A stretch of 5,437 nucleotides of DNA, taken from Bacteriovoracaceae bacterium UBA2394 (lineage in GTDB: Bacteria > Bdellovibrionota > UBA2394). The stretch is taken from NCBI GenBank assembly GCA_002343335.1, contig DDSI01000174.1, positions 1-5,437 of the forward strand. Reading direction: 5' to 3'. A program made the translations under genes and the position numbers. This document shows, in pieces, positions 1 through 5,437 of this stretch (its first letter is position 1; the number at the start of each line of letters is the position of its first letter). The notes under the pieces were generated by a model. It searched no databases, had not been told where the DNA came from, and was given only the letters and a program-made list of their open reading frames with translations.

Positions 1-414
1 TCTTTTACACCGGTGGTGAAAGATAGCGAGCTGACTTTGGAAATGAAGAAAAAATATAATCTCATTTTACTCGGCAACGGGACTCGTAATCGACACGCAA
101 TCACTTTGCCTTTGAAGGAACTTTGGCAAAGGAAGGGGGCTGCCATCGTCACAGTCCGGCCAAGCCCTTGGAAGAAGGACGGACTTTTATTGGCTGTAGC
201 GGGATCTTCCGCGGAAGCAGAATTGCAGACAGCCGAATTTCTTCCCATGGTAGAGCGGCAAAATTCTGCGCATTTGGATTTCCTAATTACGACGCCGGAA
301 GTGAAGAAATTAGCCTGGGGCGGGCTGGCCGCCGCAGGCTTCTATTCAAATCAGTGGGATCTTACGAATCACGACTATGTCGAAGGTGACCTATCCCTTC
401 ACCTCAAACACTGA
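1..414 (+). CDS. C-terminal part of an unidentified protein with a BcsB/esterase-type NLILLG...SPW domain (5' end outside window)
   Basis: The reading frame is open from the first base and ends at TGA 412-414, giving 137 residues, so the gene starts upstream of the window; the in-frame GTGs at 13 and 16 are probably internal. The visible part has a short helix leading into a hydrophobic strand YNLILLGNGTRN (about residues 19-30). A second block around GAAIVTVRPSPWKKDGLLLA (about 47-66) is followed by VAGSSAEAELQTAEFL. This pattern (hydrophobic strand ending in G, later SPW or NPW, then a V-x-G strand and a helix) recalls a Rossmann-like unit seen in BcsB-type proteins and in C-terminal parts of some large bacterial esterases and peptidases. 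No BcsB-like C-terminal membrane helix is present, and no catalytic motif is visible. The tail is soluble and ends in HLKH. The gene converges on the S8 protease gene and overlaps its 3' end by 24 bp. The coding call is firm; the function is unknown. Confidence 0.75.
   Translation, partial: SFTPVVKDSELTLEMKKKYNLILLGNGTRNRHAITLPLKELWQRKGAAIVTVRPSPWKKDGLLLAVAGSSAEAELQTAEFLPMVERQNSAHLDFLITTPEVKKLAWGGLAAAGFYSNQWDLTNHDYVEGDLSLHLKH
384..404. repeat. Small inverted repeat (6-bp stem) at the convergent gene overlap
   Basis: AGGTGA (384-389) and TCACCT (399-404) are perfectly complementary around a 9-nt loop. The TAG stop of the minus-strand protease gene (391-393) falls in the loop. Neither side has a T-run, so this is not a standard intrinsic terminator. 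A second weak arm pair, GAAATCA (418-424) with TGATTTC (443-449), lies just beyond the plus-strand stop. Either could slow polymerases meeting at this tail-to-tail junction, but both could also be chance, since they lie in coding sequence. Confidence 0.3.
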
Positions 415-2094
415 AGTGAAATCATCGCCGGCCACGCCATCTTGATTTCCGTCCAGCTTCTCCCCGAAAGGATCCACCAAAATGGAGGCATTCCCACGCA
501 AGCGATAGAGTCCTGCTTTAAGCGGCTCCATCGAAAAGGGCACGCGATTTGTTCCTAAGCGATAGGCGATGGTGGTTTGAAGATTGACGACCACATCATC
601 GGCGGTGCCAAACTTCTGATCGGCGCCAGCGCCGGTGAGCTCGACGGCATTGGGTTGAGACCAAACGTCTAGAGCGAACACGCCGTCTAATTGCAGTTCA
701 ATCGAAGACACGCCTTCATTGAAATATTCAAAAGGTAAATTCAATCCGACGATAGATCGAATGCGAGGTGGCGCTATTTTTTCTTGTAGAGCTTTCCGCG
801 CGTTGATTCGTCCGGAACCCATAAGGCCTCCCTTGGTGGGATTTGCTTCGATGGTGGCATCGGCGGTTCCTAAAAGCTGGGCAGCAACCTGAGCGGAATT
901 CCACTCAGGATGATTGGACCAGATGAGGGCAGCTAATCCCGCCGCTTGAGGGGTGGCCATGGAAGTTCCGCTGTAGGGCTCGTATTTTTTGGCGGGTACT
1001 GTGGAGAGAATATCACTTCCCGGCGCGCAAACGTCGATGCCCCAGCCGTAGTTGCTGAAGTAAGAGATTTTATCTTTGCTGTTTTCCGTACTGCACACCA
1101 AAAGGAGTTGTTCGAATTTCTGACGTGCGGGGTTCAGCTGAGAGTTATTTCCCGCGGAGTTAAAATGGAGCACGCCTTTCTGATGAGCATATTCCAATCC
1201 CGCTTTGAACACTTCATCGCCTACGAATCCGTCCACATTGTAAGAGGTGGTGATAATTCGAGCACCTTGATCGGCAGCATACTGATAGGATTTGGCAATG
1301 ACTTCGGAGGTCCAAGAACCGCCCCCGTAGAACTTAATAGGAAGAACTGAAGCATTTCCTGCAAGTCCGCAGACGCCGACGCGATTGTGAATTTGGGCGG
1401 ACACAATTCCTGAGACGTGCGTTCCATGAGCGCCGTCTGTGGGTTTTGAGGGATTGTATACTTTGTTTGTGCCTTCAGCAAAATTCCAACCGGTGATGTC
1501 ATCGACAAGTCCGTTGCCGTCGTCGTCCATCCCATTTGCCTCTTCATTGGTGTTCGCATGCCAAATTTTTGAAAGATCGGGATGTGGGACTTCAAAGCCA
1601 TCATCGGTGACTGCCACTATAATTTCCGCTCGTCCCATCGTGATATCCCATGCGGCTTCTGATTCCATGATTTTATGATGGGGTTGTTTGGAAAAATCAG
1701 GATCATTTGGCGTGAAATCTCGAGGATCCCCTACGTATGTGTAAATGGGAGAGGCCCATTTTACTTCCGATGAAGCTCGCAGATTTTCCAAGGAATTTTT
1801 GGCGACCTCCTCATTTTCAAAAGTGAGCGTGTAAAGGTGCAAATAAGTTGGAATTCGAGACCGCGAAATCTCATTTTGCGGGTTGCGATAGGAAAAGAGT
1901 GGTTCCGCCGTTTGAATTTCTTGCATCGCTCGAAAACTTGGAAGCGAAAGTAAACCGGTTTGAGCGCGATCATGTACGCTCTCCACAGCCACCGTGATTT
2001 TTGTAAAGCCTTCGAGTCTTTGAACGGGATCCTGCTGCGCTCCGTTGTGAATGAATCCTAAAAACAAAATTGCGTAAGAAAAATATGGCACCAT
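391..2094 (-). CDS. Secreted subtilisin-like serine protease (peptidase family S8) with a C-terminal Ig-like region
   Basis: Predicted secreted endopeptidase of 567 residues. The catalytic triad is visible: Asp164 in VAVTDDG, followed by HPDL; His223 in HGTHVSG; and Ser378 in SGTSMATP. The oxyanion Asn316 sits in NSAGN. An acidic DDDGNGLVDD loop (about 190-199) looks like the calcium-type insert common in bacterial subtilases. Residues 1-19 (MVPYFSYAILFLGFIHNGA) look like a signal peptide with likely cleavage after Ala19, although its n-region lacks Lys/Arg. Residues about 30-121 resemble an S8 propeptide ending in VKWASPIYTY. The last ~125 residues carry a GADQKFGTADD motif (about 491-501) and DGNQDGVAGDDF (about 548-559), typical of beta-sandwich Ig-like tails on secreted proteins. 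The ATG at 2094 is chosen because a GGGGAG site precedes it and the signal peptide starts there. The in-frame GTG at 2160 adds 22 polar residues and has no ribosome site. The DDG motif, rather than DTG or DSG, is kexin-like. Family is certain; substrate is unknown. Confidence 0.95.
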   Translation of the reverse strand: MVPYFSYAILFLGFIHNGAQQDPVQRLEGFTKITVAVESVHDRAQTGLLSLPSFRAMQEIQTAEPLFSYRNPQNEISRSRIPTYLHLYTLTFENEEVAKNSLENLRASSEVKWASPIYTYVGDPRDFTPNDPDFSKQPHHKIMESEAAWDITMGRAEIIVAVTDDGFEVPHPDLSKIWHANTNEEANGMDDDGNGLVDDITGWNFAEGTNKVYNPSKPTDGAHGTHVSGIVSAQIHNRVGVCGLAGNASVLPIKFYGGGSWTSEVIAKSYQYAADQGARIITTSYNVDGFVGDEVFKAGLEYAHQKGVLHFNSAGNNSQLNPARQKFEQLLLVCSTENSKDKISYFSNYGWGIDVCAPGSDILSTVPAKKYEPYSGTSMATPQAAGLAALIWSNHPEWNSAQVAAQLLGTADATIEANPTKGGLMGSGRINARKALQEKIAPPRIRSIVGLNLPFEYFNEGVSSIELQLDGVFALDVWSQPNAVELTGAGADQKFGTADDVVVNLQTTIAYRLGTNRVPFSMEPLKAGLYRLRGNASILVDPFGEKLDGNQDGVAGDDFTSVFEVKG

Positions 2095-2099
2095 GAAAT

Positions 2100-2105
2100 C
2101 TCCCC
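2100..2105 (-). promoter_or_regulatory. Ribosome binding site that fixes the protease start at ATG 2094
   Basis: On the minus strand GGGGAG, within a run of six Gs followed by AG, lies 5 nt before the ATG at 2094-2092. It decides between this ATG and the upstream GTG at 2160, which has no such site. Confidence 0.7.
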
Positions 2106-2162
2106 CCGAATCAGACTCTATCAAAATTCGCGTCAGATAAGGATGGTTTATCCATGTCACGA

Positions 2163-2182
2163 AGCTGTAGCGCGCTGCGGCT
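2163..2182. repeat. 20-bp imperfect palindrome between the amidohydrolase and protease genes
   Basis: AGCTGTAGCGCGCTGCGGCT reads nearly the same on both strands: 16 of 20 positions are symmetric, with a central AGCGCGCT. As plus-strand RNA it would form an 8-bp stem with two G-U wobbles around CGCG; as minus-strand RNA the same pairs become A-C mismatches. It lies 14 nt past the amidohydrolase stop and about 70 nt before the protease ATG. There is no T-tract, so it is not a clear terminator. A shorter GGAT/ATCC hairpin follows at 2141-2153. A regulator binding site is possible. No convincing -35/-10 pair was found in the 102-nt gap (2095-2196); the best is GTGACA followed by TATCTG at 15-nt spacing, which is weak. 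Confidence 0.3.
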
Positions 2183-2196
2183 GAAGAGAGAGTGAG

Positions 2197-3708
2197 CTAC
2201 TTCAATCGAGGAAATGCCTTCTGAGCATTGGTTTGGAAAATCTTTTTCAGTGTTGCCGGAGCAAAGGAATAACTAGCGATCTTACCCATTGTCCATGCAG
2301 GGTGGAGCAACTGAGCGTCGCATGCGTAAAGGATACGGTCTTCACCGGCCGCTTTCATGAGCTGATCGAGCCGAGTTTCATGAGCGTCGTGATGACTGGT
2401 CGCGATATCGAAGAAGATATTTTTTTGCTTCGCAAAATGTCCCACCCGTCCCCAGGTGGAATGTGCACAGATGAAGTTGAGTTTCGGAAATTGCTTGGCT
2501 GCTTCCAGCATGCCTGGAATGTGTGCCATGACAGGAAGTTTAAAACTCGCGACATTTGCCTTAAAAATTTTCACGTAGGAATCGGCATTCAAAGGAAGCT
2601 TGTAAGCATCTTGAATCGTTTTTAGACCTACAAATTTCTTATTTTTTCCGTGCATCTTTAGCTGTTGAATCGAGAGCTCCGTGCGGTTCGGATCGAGCGT
2701 GATAAGTCCGTAGTGACCTTCCTTGCTCGCGATGAGTTTTGCCGTTTCTTCATTCGCGCGCACGATATCGTCATTGAGCCCGCGAATCGACGAAATCACG
2801 ATTTTTTCATAACCATAGTGGTCAAAATACTCTTGAAAAAACACCGGATCATGCTCGGGTTCCATCAAGTTCCATCCATCGATATGGAAATGCGTATCGA
2901 TTTTTGGATACTTCAAAATCTCCTTCCATCTGTTCTTCCAAGCCTGAGGAAGGGGGATTGTCGGAGTGGAAGTAAGGCCAAAGATCTTTTCCAAATTTCG
3001 ATGGCCAATTTTTTCTCGATCGCCCTCGGAGATTTTCGCGGCCTCAAAAAGCGCCAAAGAGGAATAGGGAAGAGCTTCCGGTTGGTTGGAACAATAATAG
3101 AGACGGTCGGCACCGCCGCGTTCAATCAGCAGTTTGATGCCCCCGGGATTGAGCAGAGATCCCACATCAAAATAAAAATGATCGGTATGTTTAATGGCGA
3201 GAATCATTTCGCCCAAATAGTCGTAATTTCGACCTGTCATCCAGCGGATTAAGACAGGAGCTTTCATATCGCTGTAGAAATCGAGCGCGATTCGAAAGTC
3301 CGTAGGGTTTCGAATTCCCAATTGAACGACGAGGCCGGCCTTCGCCGCTTCATGGGCCATATGCCGTAAAAGACGACTGTCTAGATGGATGTCGTAATAG
3401 ACGGGACTGAGAAGAATGCTAAAAACCCGAGCCCCCTGTTGGCGCATATCTCGAAAGTAATTCGCATCCGCCATTACGTCATAATTAAAGGCATTCATCA
3501 TGATCGCTGGCAGGATGCGGTCAGGAAATTCCTCTGCGAGATCAAGGACATCGTCATTTCCCTCGCGAGAATCGAAAAACAGACTCTTATAAGAGGAGAC
3601 GATGGCCGTGCTTATGCCCTGTTCGTTCAAACGGCGGATCAAATTCTCGGGCTCTAAACTTAACCCCGTGGAGGGGTTGCGTCCGAGAAAAAGTCCGCCG
3701 TCAATCAT
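2197..3708 (-). CDS. Fused double amidohydrolase-2 protein: degenerate N-terminal unit and intact C-terminal metal-dependent hydrolase
   Basis: A 503-residue cytoplasmic protein made of two amidohydrolase-2 (TIM-barrel) units joined near residue 250-265. The C-terminal unit keeps the metal ligands: DTHFH (His273, His275) on strand 1, His396 in MAHIPG, His416 in CAHSTW, and Asp464 in YACDAQ. It should bind one divalent metal and hydrolyse or decarboxylate a small molecule. The N-terminal unit has the same layout, from MIDGG at the start through FDVGSLL to GADRLYYCSNQPE and a NLEKIFGL end. It lacks every ligand: Gly5 and Phe7 replace HxH, and Asn208 replaces the final Asp. It is therefore probably a pseudo-enzyme that helps folding, dimer formation or substrate capture. 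A single amidohydrolase-2 unit is usually 250-350 residues. ATG 3708 begins exactly at the first barrel strand; the in-frame TTG at 3714 is the only alternative, and neither has a Shine-Dalgarno sequence. The gene starts 34 nt after the methyltransferase stop, with two hairpins in between. The substrate is unknown. Confidence 0.88.
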   Translation of the reverse strand: MIDGGLFLGRNPSTGLSLEPENLIRRLNEQGISTAIVSSYKSLFFDSREGNDDVLDLAEEFPDRILPAIMMNAFNYDVMADANYFRDMRQQGARVFSILLSPVYYDIHLDSRLLRHMAHEAAKAGLVVQLGIRNPTDFRIALDFYSDMKAPVLIRWMTGRNYDYLGEMILAIKHTDHFYFDVGSLLNPGGIKLLIERGGADRLYYCSNQPEALPYSSLALFEAAKISEGDREKIGHRNLEKIFGLTSTPTIPLPQAWKNRWKEILKYPKIDTHFHIDGWNLMEPEHDPVFFQEYFDHYGYEKIVISSIRGLNDDIVRANEETAKLIASKEGHYGLITLDPNRTELSIQQLKMHGKNKKFVGLKTIQDAYKLPLNADSYVKIFKANVASFKLPVMAHIPGMLEAAKQFPKLNFICAHSTWGRVGHFAKQKNIFFDIATSHHDAHETRLDQLMKAAGEDRILYACDAQLLHPAWTMGKIASYSFAPATLKKIFQTNAQKAFPRLK

Positions 3709-3760
3709 TCGCAATTTTAAAAGGATTTGCGAATGTCTGTCTTTAATTTTTCTGACAGAC
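3706..3760 (-). promoter_or_regulatory. Two abutting hairpins at the methyltransferase/amidohydrolase junction, the second enclosing the start codon
   Basis: Arms GTCTGTC (3735-3741) and GACAGAC (3754-3760) form a perfect 7-bp stem with a 12-nt loop. Arms CATTCGCAA (3706-3714) and TTGCGAATG (3727-3735) form a perfect 9-bp stem, also with a 12-nt loop. They abut and share base 3735, so one of them loses a pair if both fold. In the minus-strand transcript the methyltransferase TAA (3745-3743) lies in the first loop, and the amidohydrolase ATG (3708-3706) closes the base of the second stem. No Shine-Dalgarno sequence precedes that ATG. The likely role is translational coupling: a ribosome finishing the methyltransferase would open the structure. 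No U-tract follows either stem, which argues against a terminator. The repeats are seen directly; the role is inferred. Confidence 0.6.
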
Positions 3761-4645
3761 CACGATGAACGTGCTCGCTAAAAAGTAACCCATCCAATCT
3801 TTCGCCTGTTTTACTTCATAATCGCGTGACAATTTCATAAATGCCTTTTGGCGCTCCGGATTCTTCTTTTTGAGAAGCGGTTGAAACGCGTGGAACTTAT
3901 AGAACATGATGTCTTTTTGAATGAGGCCCATGGCTTTCAGATCATTGCCAAGGGTCAATGGATTGTGTCCGCCCACGTAAATGGAGTCGCGAGCGCCTTC
4001 TGGAATACTCGCAGGAGCATCGGGATGCGTGAGCAGATCCTTGATGTCTTCCATGATTTCCGCCTTCTCCTTTTCGGAGACAGCGAGCGGATCGATGAAA
4101 TGTTTTTTGTAGAAATTCACCGTGAAGCGATTGAGCGTGAACATATCAAAGAGTTCATTGGTGTAGGCGCCAAGGTACCATCCGCCCGGCTTCAAAATTT
4201 GAAGAATGTTTTTGTGCCCAATTTCACACTCCTTTGGTCCTAAGTAAGGGAACACGCCATTGGCGATCACGCAGTCAAAGGCTTCGCGACCGTACTTTTC
4301 GGGAAGTTTCGGATCGAGCAAGTCGCCCACCTCTGCCAATTTGGGATCTTGCCCTTTGGCGACCAATTTTTTCTTAGCTTGTTCAATCATTCCTGGAGAA
4401 AGGTCGAATCCGCGAACGTTAAATCCTTCTTGAAGAAGGCGCATCATGGGCATTCCGGTGCCGCACCCAATATCTAAAACGCTTTTAGGTTTGAGCTGCT
4501 TCAAGGTTTGAGCCACGAGTTCGATGCGAAACGCATCGCCACCATAAAGATCATCACTTTGAGTGAACGACTCTTGGTCGTAATTCTCAGAGTGTTCGTT
4601 GTACCATCGAATCATGTTTTCTTTGTTAAAGTTCAGGTCTCCCAT
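3743..4645 (-). CDS. Class I SAM-dependent methyltransferase
   Basis: A 300-residue cytoplasmic protein that transfers a methyl group from S-adenosylmethionine. The Rossmann core spans about residues 45-165. Motif I is VLDIGCGTG (56-64). The acidic ribose-binding residue is Asp81 in GFDLSPGMIEQA. Asp108 in VGDLLDP corresponds to the adenine-site motif. FDCVIANGVFPYL (123-135) is motif IV, and LKPGGWYLGA (151-160) is the usual post-core strand. An N-terminal helix with WYNEHSENYD precedes the core, as in many small-molecule methyltransferases. The C-terminal half (about 170-300) is a substrate-binding addition containing GGHNPLTLGNDLKAMGL and a final strand STFIVVCQK. The start is well fixed by AAGGAG 5 nt upstream. 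It lies 42 nt after the aminopeptidase-like gene and 34 nt before the amidohydrolase gene, so it is probably cotranscribed with both. The acceptor (sugar, amino or hydroxyl group of a small molecule) cannot be read from the sequence. Confidence 0.93.
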   Translation of the reverse strand: MGDLNFNKENMIRWYNEHSENYDQESFTQSDDLYGGDAFRIELVAQTLKQLKPKSVLDIGCGTGMPMMRLLQEGFNVRGFDLSPGMIEQAKKKLVAKGQDPKLAEVGDLLDPKLPEKYGREAFDCVIANGVFPYLGPKECEIGHKNILQILKPGGWYLGAYTNELFDMFTLNRFTVNFYKKHFIDPLAVSEKEKAEIMEDIKDLLTHPDAPASIPEGARDSIYVGGHNPLTLGNDLKAMGLIQKDIMFYKFHAFQPLLKKKNPERQKAFMKLSRDYEVKQAKDWMGYFLASTFIVVCQKN

Positions 4646-4650
4646 GTGTT

Positions 4651-4656
4651 CTCCTT
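4651..4656 (-). promoter_or_regulatory. Strong Shine-Dalgarno site of the methyltransferase gene
   Basis: AAGGAG on the minus strand sits 5 nt before ATG 4645-4643, near-consensus in sequence and spacing. It contrasts with the next gene downstream, which has no visible site. Confidence 0.8.
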
Positions 4657-4687
4657 CCCTGTGAATCTAATATCCATTAATCGTGGT

Positions 4688-5437
4688 TCAAACTTCGCCC
4701 AGCTGCAATGAAGTGCTGGCGACTTTTCGAATTGCATCGCGTCGTAAACATACCTTTCCGTGAACGAAACCTTTTTGAATCGCCTTCTGAGCATAATCCT
4801 TCACAAACTCGAAGGGCATGTTGGCTTGATGCGCCATTTCTAGAATGGAAACATTCTTCGTATTGAGGGCATCCAAAAAGAATTCCATAAAGTTTCTGAG
4901 GTCGATCGGGCGACCATCGAAATCGAAGCGCAGGTTCTGCGCGACCTTTCGATTATTTAAATTGGAAGCGTCGAGATACAGATCCAAATCGGGATTGCTC
5001 AAACAAGGATTTCCACGGACATCCGTTTCGAGCTCCATATTCTCTTCAAGTAACGAGAGAGCATATACCATGACATTCACGAGTCCCTGATGGCGTTTCT
5101 GATGTTCGGGCTGCGAAAAGCGCGCAAAGTCATCCATTGAAGTGTGGTAGTAAGGAAATCGCTCGGCGATACGAGAAATAGTAGGGGAAGGTATTTGGTA
5201 TCCCACCGTATCAAACGAAATTTCATCGCCGCAGTCGGGGTAGCGATGAAACGCACCTTCCACATAGCCTTTGGCTCCCACTTGCGTTTTTAAAGCAAGG
5301 CGAAGTGCATAATCCAAAAGGGAATGCTCACCCTTACTTCGGCAGAAAGCCAAGGGAGCGTCATGCGCCGTTTCGTTCGGACAAAATGAAAAGAGCGTCT
5401 TTGGAATAATTTCATTTTCAAAGCGCTTCAGGTATGC
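4688..5437 (-). CDS. DUF4910/DUF2172-type M28-like aminopeptidase homologue with C-terminal winged helix (5' end outside window)
   Basis: The frame stays open to the right edge, giving 249 visible residues; the TTG at 5353 is internal, since coding continues upstream with AYLKRFENEIIPKTLF. The visible part matches the C-terminal half of the DUF4910 family, whose fold is that of zinc aminopeptidases of clan MH (M28). CGDE (69-72) is followed by an IPSPTISRI strand and the signature YYHTSMDD (about 96-103), whose His98 would be the last zinc ligand. Next comes a linker with GNPCLSNPDLDLYLD, corresponding to the family's GEPqLg-like segment. A winged-helix domain follows (about 173-238), with LEMAHQANMPFEFVKDYAQKAIQKGFV as recognition and support helices. 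Family members often sit in surface-polysaccharide or other glycan loci and may act on amide or peptide-like bonds of sugar-linked substrates rather than on proteins; this is family knowledge plus inference. It is the first visible gene of the minus-strand operon. The operon promoter is not in the window. Confidence 0.85.
   Translation of the reverse strand, partial: AYLKRFENEIIPKTLFSFCPNETAHDAPLAFCRSKGEHSLLDYALRLALKTQVGAKGYVEGAFHRYPDCGDEISFDTVGYQIPSPTISRIAERFPYYHTSMDDFARFSQPEHQKRHQGLVNVMVYALSLLEENMELETDVRGNPCLSNPDLDLYLDASNLNNRKVAQNLRFDFDGRPIDLRNFMEFFLDALNTKNVSILEMAHQANMPFEFVKDYAQKAIQKGFVHGKVCLRRDAIRKVASTSLQLGEV

Noticed and set aside
946..1350. Open frame of 134 codons on the plus strand
   Set aside because: It is antisense to the S8 protease catalytic region, whose conserved motifs show the minus-strand frame is the real one.
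2095..2160. Protease start at GTG 2160
   Set aside because: The added 22 residues are polar, would bury the signal peptide, and lack a ribosome binding site; ATG 2094 has GGGGAG at proper spacing.
2095..2196. Promoter for the protease gene (GTGACA and TATCTG, 15-nt spacing)
   Set aside because: The -10 matches poorly and the spacing is short; not strong enough to list as a promoter.
2665..3252. Open frame of 195 codons on the plus strand
   Set aside because: It lies wholly antisense to the amidohydrolase gene, has no family resemblance or ribosome site, and its composition is that of a reverse-frame shadow.
3709..3714. Amidohydrolase start at TTG 3714
   Set aside because: It has no Shine-Dalgarno sequence and adds only two residues before the natural barrel start MIDGG; ATG 3708 is preferred, though TTG cannot be excluded.
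3848..4243. Open frame of 131 codons on the plus strand
   Set aside because: It is antisense to the methyltransferase gene and has no recognisable domain.
5351..5353. TTG 5353 as start of the aminopeptidase-like gene
   Set aside because: The frame continues upstream to the window edge with plausible protein sequence, and the family is far longer than 221 residues, so the gene is truncated by the window.

Overview
The window is a bacterial chromosomal segment of roughly balanced base composition, densely packed with protein genes. No RNA gene, mobile element or CRISPR array is visible. Strong Shine-Dalgarno sequences, a secreted subtilase and a glycan-locus-type aminopeptidase-like protein fit a free-living bacterium. 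The subtilase style (DDG active-site motif, GTADD-type C-terminal motif) recalls Bdellovibrionota or other deltaproteobacteria-like and planctomycete-like lineages, but the sequence does not settle the taxonomy.

Layout. Positions 1-414 (+) hold the 3' end of a gene whose start lies outside the window; it shows an NLILLG/SPW-type domain and no recognisable function. The other four genes are all on the minus strand. Read in the direction of transcription from the right edge they are: the 3' part of a DUF4910/DUF2172-type M28-like aminopeptidase homologue with a C-terminal winged helix (4688-5437, runs off the edge); a class I SAM-dependent methyltransferase (3743-4645); a protein of two fused amidohydrolase-2 units in which only the second keeps its metal ligands (2197-3708); and, after a 102-nt gap, a secreted S8 serine protease (391-2094). 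The protease gene and the left-edge gene converge and overlap by 24 bp.

How the genes fit together. The first three minus-strand genes are separated by 42 and 34 nt and look like one operon. An M28-like protein, a small-molecule or glycan methyltransferase and an amidohydrolase suggest tailoring of a surface glycan or secondary metabolite, which is inference. The protease has its own ribosome site and a wider gap, so it may be a separate unit. The most striking non-coding signal is at the methyltransferase-amidohydrolase junction. Two abutting perfect hairpins, each with a 12-nt loop, place the upstream stop codon in the first loop and the downstream ATG inside the second stem. No Shine-Dalgarno sequence is visible there, which suggests translational coupling.
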